This document shows, in pieces, positions 46,691 through 61,120 of a DNA stretch of 64,000 nucleotides (the first letter of the stretch is position 1; each line of letters begins with the position of its first letter). This stretch comes from Cordia subcordata. Lineage: Eukaryota; Streptophyta; Magnoliopsida; Boraginales; Cordiaceae. The DNA lies in assembly GCA_028554755.1 (NCBI GenBank), contig JAPTOF010000005.1, positions 4,473,501-4,537,500 of the forward strand. The letters run 5' to 3'. Below the pieces are notes generated by a model. That model ran no database searches. It had not been told where the DNA came from and worked only from the letters and a program-made list of their open reading frames with translations. A program made the translations under genes and the position numbers.

Positions 46691-48378
46691 CATTCCACAC
46701 TTGCATGTGCATGCATCTTCATTTGATATTTCGGGGATGCACCGGGCATTCAATGGCCCAACCCTTAGTGCATGACCCTTTTCCCTCTACCTTCTATGTT
46801 TTAATGATTATTCGATAATCTGTGCCATGCAATTTTAAATATATTTTACTCTAACATTGGTGCCCAGCTAGGGGCGTTAAATCCAGCGGTACTAAGAAAC
46901 ACCCTAGGCTTGTCTATATTTTTCTTATTCTTCTAGTATTTTACTTGACTTTGCTTTTGTATATAGTAGATTAGATTTCTTTCATTTATTCTTGCTTCGT
47001 ATAAAGTAGATTAGATATGCTTGTTTTTCTTATCTTTTTCATAGTTTAGGCATTCTTTTATGTATTTGTAATCTTGGTAGATTAGATTTTTTGCTCCCTT
47101 ACTTATTCTTGCTCCTTTTCACCATTGGTGAATTAATCTTTTACCCCTTGTATACATCCTTGAGCATCATTTCAAATGTCAATGTGAGCTTTCATGGTAT
47201 TATCTTTTAATTTATTCCTTATTTTTTGAGCATTAGTGCTTTTTATAAATACGGGGGCTAGTAGACGATCAAACATTGTTGGTATTCATGGACTTCTACA
47301 CAACCAAAGTTGTGTCTCTTCATTCTTTACTTGTCCCTATCTATCCTTTTCCATACTTCCCATATGTGTTTCATGTGCTTGTTTGTTATGCTTGGATGTT
47401 ATTTGCTTGAGGACAAGCAAGGTCTAGGTTTCAGGGTGTGGTTGTTCCTTTATTGCTTATATCATCTATAGGGTAGATTTGCGTGCCTTGCCTTGTTTTT
47501 GCTCAAAATGTGTTCAACTTTTTTTGATTTTTTGCATGTTTTGAGTTGTTTATATTCATGTTGGTTAGAGTGTTGGCTCTTGATATCAACTCAATTAATT
47601 AGTGAAGATAATTACATTGTAGGGAGTGAATAGAGTGAAGGAAGATCCGAGACTTGGAGGAGATGTCTTTTGAAAGCTGTAGGGAGTGAGTACCTTTAAG
47701 AATGTACCTTGTAGCTGCCCCATGGCTTGGTTGGAGAAAGAGTTGAAAAGGGGTGTTGATATGTGTGCCCCTTCCTTGATTGATTCTTTTTTATCCGCCT
47801 TAGCTTTTCTTTTTCTTTTTTCTTTGCTTGTGTTGTCTATCGATGAAAAATCCAAAAATAATAGAAAAAGGAAAAAACGAGAAAAAAATTGAAAACGCCG
47901 AAAAAATGTGAAAAAAGTGAAAAATGCAAAAAGCCAAAAGGTGCAAAAAAGTTCATTGAATAAGTGCTCAAGTGACATAATGTTGACTTGGCACACGTTT
48001 TTCTTTTCGTTCTTTCGTGTGTTGTGAATAAGGCTCTTACATCTTTTGTGAGCCATTGTATTTGTACATTTTTTCTCTCCTTTATCTTTGAGGCTTTACA
48101 CATACTGGGCAAGCCATGTTAGTCGAGGGGGCATGAAACATCAACATTCTGTATGCATGCGTTGAAATCATAGGCTTATGGATGTATAGCTACTTGAGAA
48201 CTTCCCACAAGGTGCGAAGCCCCTTGTGAATAAGTGGAAGACCGAAAAGGCTTGGGGATCCCTCTACAAAAGGAATAACCCCTTCATGCACCTTAAATTC
48301 ACCAAAATCACGAGTCAATACTTTAGGCAACCCTCTTTTGGCAATGTTGGGCTAAACTTAGGTTGCTTCGGGACAAGC
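46691..48378 (+). other. Element E non-coding 3' region
   Basis: It contains an A-rich stretch (47845-47960, aaaaatccaaaaataat type) common in Athila 3' regions. It also has an extra polypurine-like phrase, gcttgaggacaagcaaggtc, at about 47407-47426 in addition to the functional-looking one at 48372-48396. Frames on the opposite strand here are low-complexity shadows. Confidence 0.55.
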
Positions 48379-48396
48379 AAAGGGAAGGTCTGGGAG
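48379..48396 (+). other. Polypurine tract of element E
   Basis: AAAGGGAAGGTCTGGGAG directly precedes the 3' LTR. Confidence 0.75.
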
Positions 48397-49923
48397 TGTT
48401 GATATGTGTCATTTATGCGTGTTTGCATGTAGTTTTTGCATGCATGTTTTAAGGTGTTTAAAGCTTAATTGAGTGCACTTAGTATAGAGTTTATGCATAA
48501 TTGTTCATATTTGTACATAATGTATTTAGATGCACAAATGCTACGCTAAGTGCCGTATTTTGTGTTTTAGGTGAGTTTTGGGATGGGTTCGAGCTCACTT
48601 GAGGAAGAAATGAGCTAACGGATGAAGACTAGAAGAAAAGGAATAAAGAATTGAGCATTCTGACCAAACCAGTTGACCTTGAAGAAGAGCTGGTCAACCA
48701 GCTAAGTGGACCGGCAAGTCTAGAAAGCTACTTCATCTAGCCAGTCAAGTAAGAAAGAGGAGCTGATCGACCAGCAGAGCTCGATAACAGCTATAAATAG
48801 CTCGATTTACTCATTTATAAGGGAGGAACTCAAATTTTCTTAAACCCTAACTCTCAATCCACTTCACAAAACACCCAAAACCACCATCCTACAACAAACC
48901 AAGCTAAGATTGAATCTTGTAACAAAAGATTGAAGGGTTTTGCTTTGGATTTGAGCAAGGGTTTGAAAGGGAGTTCCTTATCTCTTTTTTTCTTCTTGTA
49001 AATATGCTGCGTAATTGAGTTAAATCTGGGGGTGATTGATGTTGTATATTAGATTAGTGCTTTGAATAAAGGATTTATGGGTATCTTTGGCTCTTAATAT
49101 ATATTTGTTTACATAAATCTATGGCATGATTCAATATGTCTATATATTCAAAATCAAACATGTCTATGTGTTTGTTAAAATGTCTAAGTGAATACATATG
49201 TGTTATTTATGTTTCAAATGCTCTTTTCTACTTGCATGGTTGATGTGATTGTGCTTAATTCATGACTTTGCTTAGTAAAGTAAGCTTTAGCTTGAAATTC
49301 AACTAATAGGTTACATGCTATGCTTAGTCAAGTTTAGATGCTAGTCCTTGGCTTTATACTCAGGAAAATAAGTTGACCTAGACTAGAGTATCCCTTACCC
49401 ATGTTAGTGTTGGTTAATCGAGCCTTAATGTCACGTAGTGTTTAGGTGCTAGTCCTTGGTTTTAAATCCAGCCAAGAGGATAAGCTCTAAGCACAATTTG
49501 CATAGGCTAAGAAAGATTAGCCCTTAGCTTAAAATACAGCTAAAGGGTTGAACCACTAGTATTGGTTAAGAGATCCCCAATCAACACAATGACAATAGAA
49601 GTCTCGAGCCATAAATAGACCTAATTTGTTATCATAGCCTGAATCTAGTTGCAACGCAATCACCCTAGGTCCCCTTCTTCTTTGTTAAGGTTTCCTTCCT
49701 TAGCTTGGCACCTATAGTTCCTCCGGAGCTTAGGTTTTATTTTCCTTTTCTCGAGCTCCCTTCACATCCTAAAGAAAGCACACACATGCACCTAACTAGT
49801 TTTAGGCACCTGGGCACATAGAGACCAAACTAAGTAGCGTCTTTGTGGAAACAATACTTGCACTTGAATCCATTATACCATGAACGATCTATATGCTTGT
49901 GGATGTTAAACTCAACACAATCA
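48397..49923 (+). mobile_element. 3' LTR of element E
   Basis: It starts TGTTGATATGTGTC and ends CAACACAATCA, followed by AGCTC (49924-49928). TATAAATA lies at 48792-48799. It aligns with 42759-44300. Confidence 0.93.
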
Positions 49924-49928
49924 AGCTC

Positions 49929-51328
49929 AAAATATTAATTCGCATTGCATTTCCATACCTTGCATGCAAAATCACTTACTTCTAGCTTGTTTCATTTTGT
50001 TCTCATATTGGCTTTTAAATTAGATCATCTTTCCTCCTTAAAAGTTGCATGTACCAAATTTGTTCTATATAAAATCATACTTTATATTTTGTTCTTTGTA
50101 GATATTTTTCATCTAAATAAAGTTTTTGAATTAACCAAGTTTGCATTTTCAAACCCTAGTTAAAAGTCTATTTGGATCTTTACTTGTATATATGTAAGTA
50201 TATATGTGTATGCATGAAATTCCTACAGTAAAAGAAAGTTTTTGGCTCATAGCTATGAGATATAGGGTATTGAGTATGTCTTAACACTACTTTTTAGGTT
50301 GGAATATGATTATATGCATGTGTGCATATATGTATATGTATGTATATGTGTTTTCAAGGACACAATCTGAAGTTATCTTATGTTCAATGTAAGTTTGATC
50401 TTTGCATTTAAGACATGCTGGCTCAAAGAATTGGTCGACCAGTATAGTCAGCCATTAGAAATAGTTTGTTATTTTGCTAGCCACCTGAGCCAAGCAGTTC
50501 ACTGGTAGTGTCGACTGACTGTTCCCGTTTGCTCTCTGTTAGTACCGATTGAGCTAGAGGGTCGACCGGTAGCGTTGACTAGTAGCTGCATCAAATTGTT
50601 TTTTCAAATATAGCCACTACGAACTTAACTTTTTGGCTCTATAAATATTTCTTTTGACCCCCAACACAAAACGAACTTGATCTAAGTCTTCTTTGCAATC
50701 TATAAGCATTAAAAGCTTTCTTACTACAATCTTCCATCATTTATTACTTACATTGAGTGCATATCATTTGCATTAATCAATCAAGAACACTTAAGCTCAT
50801 AAATTGCTTATCTATTTTAAGCAATACAAGAAGATTTATATATCTTTTGTATTCTTGCTCCCAAGAAATCTTGTGAAGAAACTCTTTATCATTCTATTGG
50901 TTGTGTGCTTTACTTTTAGGTAGACTAAAGTGTGAGATCATTCTTGTTAAGAGTGAAGGGATTAAAACCCTCAAGTGTTGAAAGAACACTTATGGTCCTT
51001 ATTGAGAGCAAGGTGTTGTGATCGTTGTTTTACACTTCTACAATATACTAAACAAGAAGTTGATTCACTAGTAAAGTTCATGAAACCCTAAGGGAAACCT
51101 TAGATAGTAGACTAAGCTCTCGGGAATTCGAATCACTCTAAACCGCTAAGTTTGATCTTCTTACCCTTAAGATCTTTACATTCAAGTGTTATTATCTTTA
51201 TTATTTGATATACTTGATTCATTACAATCATAGATTCCTTGTATTACTTGAACAAGAGTTTTTAAATGGTTATTTGTGTCATTAATCCAATTCACCCCCC
51301 CTCTCTTGGATTCATTATTTGGGCAACA
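49929..51328 (+). mobile_element. 3' LTR of element D, second part
   Basis: It continues the D LTR with aaaatattaattcgcattg, matching 34038 onward, and ends GGGCAACA. TATAAATA lies at 50640-50647. GGTCGACC (50433-50440) and GTCGACCGGT (about 50561-50570) are better preserved here than in the 5' LTR. About 150 bp present in the 5' LTR are missing near 50411. Confidence 0.93.
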
Positions 51329-51329
51329 G

Positions 51330-53207
51330 TGATCTAAGTTCAATTAGCTCACAAGTGAACAAGTCCTTTGTTGCTATTGCTAAGCATGCAAATATGAGGT
51401 TGTATTCCACAGAAAGGCAAAACTATGTGCAGTACTATGCTAAGTGTGTCTTAGAAAGCTACACAAAGAAGACCTAAACTACCACTTTTTTGGTTTTTGG
51501 ATTAAAGCTTGGAATTTAAATCTAAACTAAAGGCAAACTAAACTAAGGGAAAGAAAGTGAGAAAATGGTAGAAAGAAACTAACTAGGGAAAACAAACAAT
51601 GGAATGGGGATTAGGTTGACCTAGACTTGATTATGGGCAATTACTACACTCTTGTTTAGGGCTATTTGATGGATTTAATTTTTAAGGTTGCTCTTGTCTA
51701 GAATTCCTAATTAACCACCTTATTATCCTCTAGGCTTCGGTGTGGTTCTATCCCTAAATGAGCTCTACTTGAAGTTTAGCATGGTCCTTATGACCTAGGG
51801 TTTTTAAGCTAGTTATTTAAGCTTCTAGGTGATGTTGATTGAGTCTACGCCAATGTTTAGACCATTCAGGTCAATTAGATTAAGTTGGACACCTATTAGC
51901 TGGATCTAATCTAAAGGAACTCAACTACACCTAATCATGAGTTATGCTTCGTCAATCATGCATCACAATAGGGGGTCAAGCTTTAAAGCACAAATCTGTA
52001 GATGTTCCTGGGTAAGGCATTTGTTAAACACATAGACATATCCAACTACTAAACACATATGACATGTTTAGATTACACTATATAAGCAATAAAGAGCCAA
52101 CATGTATGTAAATTGAGGATGCTTTGCTATTAAGGCATATAAATACACATATAGACATGGATGAATATATAGCCAAATCCATAGATTCTTTATATAAGCA
52201 TATAGACATGCTTAAATAAAGATACGAAAGTAATTAGTTGCAAGTAAGCATCAATATAACATATGCTATCTTATAGTGACATATCATCAAATACTTAGAC
52301 ATGTATAGAAAATTCATTGAAAACCCTAAAGACAAAGCATATACTATATATATGTTTGTGTGTGTAATACATCAAATATCCCATAACAAGAAAGTATTAA
52401 CCTAACGCAAATACAAGTGTCAATCACCCCCATAAATCTCTACTCAATCATAGAAGAAACTAAGAAGAAAAGGAGATAAAGAATCTTCCCTTCTATTCTT
52501 AGCTGCTTCTTTACAAATCTTATTCCAATCTTCAAATCTAAGTATTGATTCCTAAGAATAGCTTGAGTCTATAAGTGAATGTGTGTGGATAAATGTGTGC
52601 GAGGTGGGTGAGAGGGATGCTGGGCTAAGGTTTTAATGGGATGAAATGGGTGTGATGGATTGATAATTAGATTAACAGAAATAGCTACAAAAGCAAGCTT
52701 TTACAGACATTTTTGTGGCACAGCCGGTCGACCTAGCCGATCGACCAGTAATCTCTTCATCCTCGACTGGCAACTTTAAGGAGCTTTCTATTTCTACCAG
52801 TCGACCGGTATTAGGGCTTTGCTCGACCAACATGAAATTATTGCCCAACGGTCATACCGGTCGACCAAGGCGATCGACCAGGTCCTTCTTGAAGCTCTAC
52901 CTGCAGTACATTTAGCCTCCAATCTTCATTCTTTTCACTTTCGGTCTTTGTTTCACGATTGGTACGTCTTTATTCTTCATTCTTCATTCTCATTCAAGCT
53001 CATTTACTAACCCATGGCTCACATAAGGCACAAAATAAAGCATTTAGTGTAGCATTTGACCTTAAGGCTCAACTACGAACAATTATAATCACATATATGC
53101 ACAAATATTATATAAGTATACTACGCTAATGCCATCAAGTAAGCACAAAACATCTCCAAAAACATAAGAATATGCAAGAATAAATACACACAAACCAAGA
53201 CACATCA
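51330..53207 (-). mobile_element. Solo LTR F, related to element E, reverse orientation
   Basis: The minus strand reads TGATGTGTCTTGG... to ...cttagatca and shares ordered blocks with the LTRs of E: the gctacactaaatgct segment, GTCGACC clusters, gggggtgattgac, repeated tgtctatat...catgtct and a terminal ctgtggaatacaa block. It lacks internal sequence, so it is a solo LTR. It abuts the end of element D's 3' LTR. Left flank CAACA(G) and right flank CAAAC(G) are similar but not identical. It carries the best-preserved motif copies in the window (52724-52733, 52799-52809, 52857-52867). Confidence 0.82.
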
Positions 53208-54502
53208 AACGCACTATTATTATGTAGAATGTACTAACATAGGTCTCTAATGCAATTGTTACAACTGTCATAACATTTTAATATAAAGTAGTATTCTTTT
53301 TAAGTTCTGTATACATATTATCTATTTTTATTTCTTTTCATAATTACTACAACTATGCTTTAGTTTTATTAGAAATGATTTAATCTATTGTTGTTGATGT
53401 TGTTGTTGTTGTTATTGTTGTTCTAGTATTAACAATTTATTAATTATTATGTATGCAGTTAACAATATTGTTTTTGTTCATAAAATGCTATGAGAGGTCT
53501 ATGTTTACTAAACTTATAAAATGTTACATAATTTAAACTAGATGTTTGCTTATTCTACAAAATTAAGTTCTTACATATTTTATTAATAGCTTAAAATATT
53601 TATTCTCATAGCTTAAAATGTAACAAAAAGATATTTAATTGAAATATACATATTAATTCTAGTTTTTCATGTGTTCCAAACATAATTTGTACTTACAAAT
53701 GATAGAATTAACTTAAAATTATTAGACTATTCCAAATAAGGGAATTCATTTGAAAATATAAATCTTTATGGAATTAATTTGCAAATAAATGAATTTCATA
53801 CTACAAATGCTTCCAACCAATATGTTAGTCTTTTTTCTAGTTCACTATGTAAATTGATTTTTTGTGTAAAATGAATAAATTAACTTGTTCTTTTTATAAA
53901 ATTTCCTTCAAAATTACTGTACTTATAATTTTTTCTCGATAGATATTCTATGATAAAAATGCAGCAAACTTATTAATAGAGCTTCCATTCCATAAAGTCA
54001 TAAACAATGTTTGAGCTTTACGAAACAATAATAGTTATCAGTCATATATGTAGTGAATCAATGATTTTGAATTCAGATGTTTGAGTGAGATTTAAATCAT
54101 CCTTCCTTATACTTTTTAAGGATTAACAATATTTGTGCGGATATTGCATTTTAAAAGAAAAAATGAAATAAAGTCAAGCTCTTCTTTCCTAATAAAAATG
54201 TATGGTTATTGTAATCAAGTTGTTCTCTCTTATCGCGTAATTGCCGGCATAAAATGACGATCCATAAATCAACCTTGGGGTATGTGAATTAAATAAAAAA
54301 TGAAAAGAAATGAAATTTCTATTTGATTTAGTTAGGGTTTGCTAGTTAATTTCATGTATTGAAATTTAAGAAAATAGATTTTTTAGTTTCAATCTCGAAT
54401 TCACATAGCATCCATTAATGAAAAAATACTTTGAATTCTTATGAAGCAAAATTAGTTGGTCGATAAACAAAAAGTCAGAGAACAAGAAGAGGAATACATA
54501 TA
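53208..54502. other. AT-rich intergenic
   Basis: It holds a (GTT)n-like microsatellite at about 53389-53421. No gene was recognised. Confidence 0.5.
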
Positions 54503-55582
54503 TCTATACTATATTATATAGAAGAACCATTTGCAATATGATAATGACAAGTATCAAACAACTAAAATTCTTAAAATCATTTTGCCACGTGGCTCTCTTA
54601 CATTATAATGATATCATCCGTTATATTTGGTGAGCAAATGATTTTGTTTTATTTTAGTGAGATTTACATTGATTTACTAATTTATTTTAATATTTACATA
54701 TTACATCTGAGAATTATGATATGCAATCTGGATTGATTGCAAATATCTATAGTAACTCTCCAATTTGGTTATTATCAAATTGTTACCTATTTTAATTGTT
54801 TTCTATTACTATAATCAGAAATTATTGTAATTTACTTAATATATCATTATCGTATAATATTATTTATCCTAATTTGAGTTTTGGTTAATATCGACAAATT
54901 ACTTTTTTATTCATATATTTTTTATATTCAAATCCTATATGCTATATTATTTTTTTTAGTGAAACTTTCACTCATAGATGCTATTACACACTGTAGATCT
55001 TTCAACTTTTTAATTTTATTTTATCTCTTAGGTTAACTGTCTTTTTTTCAAACTTCAATATTGTATCTATCCTTTCTTCCAAAACAATCTTTTTATCGCA
55101 AAATTGGTGGCATGTATAATCCTTGATTCTTAGACAGCTTGATATCCAAGTATTCATCTCATCTTAATATTTCGTTTATTTTTTATCTTTCAGTTGTATT
55201 TTTCATGTGTGTTCTTATATGTAAAACTATTATTGTTCTTATCCATTAATAACAATAATTTTTCTTATGAAATATCGATAGTAATTAAATAGGATACTTA
55301 AATTTAGAAAGTAAAAAATAAAAACGAAGGTTTCATTTAGAAAAAGAAAAAACGATCTACATTTATTTAATTTTAAATCATTTGTAGAGGTGAAACTATT
55401 ATTGAATTAGACAGTTAGTATTAAAAGAGAAACATAAATTTTTTTTTCTATACGAATCCATGTTTATTTAATTCTTAAAATATAATTTGATAGTAATGTT
55501 TAGATTAATATAAAAAATTCTATTTTTTAGAAAAACCAATCATATATTTCGCAACCCGTGTGTGGTGCGGGTGTTACACTAG
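54503..55582 (+). mobile_element. Non-autonomous Helitron-like element
   Basis: The 5' end TCTATACTATATTATATAG follows an A, as in plant Helitrons, and a GCCACGTGGC palindrome lies about 85 bp inside. The 3' end has a GC-rich hairpin (cccgtgtgtggtgcggg, 55557-55573) followed by tgttacactag, ending in CTAG at 55579-55582. The base after CTAG is C, where T is expected for insertion into AT, so the right flank is mutated or the end is not exact. No RepHel coding sequence is present in its 1080 bp. Confidence 0.75.
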
Positions 55583-55662
55583 CGTATATACATACAAACA
55601 TATATACATACATACATACATATATATATATATATAAATAAATAAATATATATATATATATT
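55583..55662. repeat. (TA)n/TACA/AAAT microsatellite next to Helitron 3' end
   Basis: Tracts of atac, tatata and aaat repeats directly follow the CTAG end. Confidence 0.9.
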
Positions 55663-55705
55663 ATTCTATTATATTTTAAATACAATAATTTGTTATTTAT
55701 TTTGT

Positions 55706-56000
55706 ACACATTATTAATTTTAATTGAAAAATCAAATGGGCAATCAATTAATGCTTAAAATTAAAGTTCATTTATAAATTCCAAAAGATTCTTTTTCTTA
55801 TCTAATGTATGCACATTATTATTTTTAACTCAAAAATTAAATGGCCGATCAAATAATGCTTAAAATAATATTCATTTATAAATTATAAAATATTCATTTT
55901 TTTATCTATTGTTGGTATATGTTATTAGTTTTAATTTAGAAATTTAATTATCAATCAATTAATGCTTAAACTAATATTCATTTGTGAGTCCCAAAATCAA
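55706..56000. repeat. Three tandem units of about 104 bp
   Basis: Units start at about 55708, 55813 and 55914. They share acattattaattttaa-type starts, cgatcaattaatgcttaaa and attcatttataaat blocks. Confidence 0.8.
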
Positions 56001-58225
<2,225 letters not shown>

Positions 58226-59240
58226 AAGATTATTTTCAATGAAGAAGGTGTTGAAATAGTTGATACTGTTTTCCAATGATGCACTCATGAAACTCAAGAT
58301 CAAAAGTAAACTACAAGTTATGACTAATGCACACAATAGTTTAGTACAACAAGACTTTTATTTTAAATAAATAAATGGGTTTGAATCACTTGAATTGCCA
58401 GAAATACATACATATATATATGTGTGTGTGTATTTATTTAGAAGACGTACAAGATAATATTACATATCTGAATTATCTGATACATATTCTCTTAAATAAG
58501 GTATTGACGACAATCAATTAAGAACATGTTCGAGTTTGGTATTAAAAAATGCATAAACAATTGTGCAAAATATATCTAATGTGTTTGACCATCTTATTGA
58601 ATAATAGTATACACATATGCTGTTCAAAAGCATTGTAGCCTCTCTATGACACACGGCAAGGGAAAAGTAATTGCCAAAATTGTGCTTTTGATAGAGTCAA
58701 TTGTTTTGTGATAATAGGTGATAGATTTTCGACCAAAAAAAAATGATAAATTACAAGTGTAAGAGCCTGCCCATGGCCTGCTTCATGGAGCTACTTAGAA
58801 CTGATGAATTTGCAACTAAGGCCTAGGGAACTCTTGTAATTCACAACAGAAACGTTCATCTACAACTTGCACCACAGGGGAAATCAACTAAGGGTGTATA
58901 TGGATGGTTTGAGCAGTTTTATTATTAAGTTTTTAACTAAATCGATTTTGGTGATTTATAATTCTATAAAATCAAAGTTGTTCAAAATAATAGAAAGGTC
59001 GACAGTTTCAGTTAAATTACTTTTTGAGCAGTTTTCGACGGTTTGGGTGCTTTTAAAATTTAGTTATTGCATACTTAATTATGTAAACTATCAAGAGCTC
59101 TTTTTTAGTTTTTATTTATTATTATTTTTGGTATACAAACCTAAGAATTTAAGTATGAAGAGAAGACCATAAGGGTGGAGATCGAACACTAAAAAAGGAA
59201 CACTGTGCGTGTATATGCGTTAAAAGGAAGAAACCCTAAA
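58226..59240. other. Intergenic, nothing recognised
   Basis: An open frame of 101 codons (58867-59172) is present, AT-rich and unrecognised. I regard it as chance. Confidence 0.45.
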
Positions 59241-60140
59241 TGCCTTGCTTGGTAATGATGGAATGGCTTGGAAAAGAATGGTCATTCATGACAGAATAAA
59301 ATTCAAGGTGAATGATTATGGAATACTCATTTGTTTGGTTAAGATAAGAACATAAAAAAGTCAAAATGGAATAGCAATTTCTTTTCATATGTTTGACAAG
59401 ATTATTTTAACAAGTTATAATGGAATGAAAATTAATTCAATTAACCAAAATACCCTTGTTCTTTGATTTGACATAAATTTTAGTTTACACACGATAATTC
59501 ATTTCTTTGTGCAACTTAAAAAAGGGGTATGTCTAATATTATATCATAAATTTATAAATATTGTAGAATAGAAAAGGTCATTGGCTTGTCAATCAATATT
59601 ACTATATTGCTGAACAATTCAAAAAGAGAATAAGCTAAATAAAAATATAATATCTTCTAGTTGGAAAGAGTAAAAATTGAAGAGACACATGTATTTTTAA
59701 TTTTTAATTTTAATTATTTAATTATTATTTTTAATTTAAACTTTTAAATTTAATTCTGATTTTTTAATTTTTAATTTTTAAATATTTAAATATCTTATTT
59801 TTAAATTCTCAAATTTTTATTTGTTTAATTTTATTAAATTTTAAATTTTTTAATAAACAATTAAGCATGTATGTGAGGGGTAAATGAGAAATAAGTTATT
59901 TTTGTGATCTTTAACTTTATTTTTCACGATTCCACTTTTAGTTGGAATAATCCTTCTTTGGGTTGAGATAAAGAATGGATTTTCTAACTTTTTCCAAAAA
60001 AAGTCATTCCATGGGAATGGGTTTTCAAGCTTTCTTTTTTTGGACAAAGGTTTTCCAATTCTAATTAATCTTGCCAAACTTAAGAAAAAGAATCACAAGC
60101 TGGAATGAAAATTCCTTTCTAGGCCATTTCAATATACAAA
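59241..60140. mobile_element. TIR element G1, about 900 bp
   Basis: The start ttggtaatgatggaatggct and the reverse complement of the end, gtatattgaaatggcctaga, are imperfect inverted repeats of about 35-40 bp. The interior is AT-rich with no transposase. It is the same family as G2. Confidence 0.65.
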
Positions 60141-60142
60141 AA

Positions 60143-61120
60143 AGAGTTCGTTGGTATGACGGAATGATTTAGAAAGGAATGGTTATTGAAGGCAGAATAG
60201 AATTTAAGGAAGAATGTTCATGGACTTATTCTTTTTCTTGTGTTTGGTTATAAATATAATAAAAGTCAGAATAAAATGTCTTTTTTATTTCATATATTTG
60301 GTAAAACCATTTTCAAAAGTTAGAATAGAATTATAATCAATTAAAATACCTTTATTCTTTAATTTGATATAAGTTTAAATTTATATATGCAATTAAATTT
60401 TTTTTGTGCAACTTTAAAAGGGTTATATCTAGTATTACATCATAGATTTATAAATATTTTAGAAAATAAAAAGTCATTGTCTAGTGAAACAATATTAATA
60501 TATTGCCAAATAATTCAAAAATAGAAAAAGTTAAATATTCAAAAGAAACTTGATCAATAATTTTTACAATATCAACATAAATGTAAATAATATTGCCAAT
60601 CTTTTGATCAATAAAACTACATGACACTACTTAATTTATTGTTTTTAGTTTTAACACCAAATTTTGTGATATTTACTAATTGAGATAAAAATATTAACTA
60701 GCTTATAAGAAAAAACGTGTCTTATAGAAAGAAAAGAGTAAAAAATGAAATTTGAATATTTCCTTTAATTTTTAATTTCTTAATCTTTTTTTTATTTTTG
60801 AATTTTGAATTTTTAATTTTACATTTTTTGTTAATTTCTTAATTTGTAAATTTTTTCCTTTTTTAATTTCTTATAAAAATTTTGAGAAGATAAATTTTTT
60901 TTATGACTTTGATTATAATTTTTATTATTTCCACTTGAAGTTGAAAAACCCATTACTTAGGTTGAGCTATAGATTGAGTTTTTCAACTTTTTCCTGAAAA
61001 ATTCAATCCATGGGAATATCCTTTCTAATTTTAATTTATTGTATCAAACTAAAGAATTGAAATCAAAAGCTAAAAAGACCATTCCTTTTCAAGCGATTCT
61101 AGCATACCAAACAACCCAAA
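60143..61120. mobile_element. TIR element G2, about 978 bp
   Basis: The start ttggtatgacggaatgattt and the reverse complement of the end, ttggtatgctagaatcgctt, are followed by the shared gaaaggaatggt/gaaaaggaatggt. It has no coding capacity and shares internal blocks with G1 (catcatagatttataaatat). Confidence 0.7.

Larger units (their letters stand above)
42759..49923 (+). mobile_element. Element E, Athila-like non-autonomous gypsy element
   Basis: It lies inside the 3' LTR of D with a perfect AGCTC duplication. The long LTRs (1542 and 1527 bp), primer site of the Athila tRNA-Asp type and polypurine tract aaagggaaggtctgggag support Athila affinity. The internal part is only about 4.1 kb. It shows no RT, RNase H or integrase, only a gag-like zinc knuckle and short frames, so it is a large non-autonomous derivative. 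It also holds a probable 285-bp solo LTR (44887-45171). Confidence 0.9.
33758..51328 (+). mobile_element. Copia element D (same family as A), interrupted by element E
   Basis: The plus-strand order is 5' LTR, primer site, gag, protease, integrase, RT, RNase H, third ORF, polypurine tract, 3' LTR. The 3' LTR is split at 42758/49924 by element E with an AGCTC duplication. Without E the element is about 10.4 kb. LTRs begin TGTTGAAC/TATTGAAC and end GGGCAATA/GGGCAACA. All domains are present but carry many stops, so it is defective. Its order and long LTRs resemble the SIRE/Maximus branch, but the third ORF is not obviously env-like. Confidence 0.93.

Noticed and set aside
47595..48112. Two long minus-strand frames (153 and 91 codons)
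   Set aside because: They lie over the A-rich 3' spacer of element E and read as Phe runs and low complexity; no start context or homologue recognised.
58867..59172. 101-codon plus-strand frame
   Set aside because: AT-rich, hydrophobic and without homologue or splice context; likely chance.
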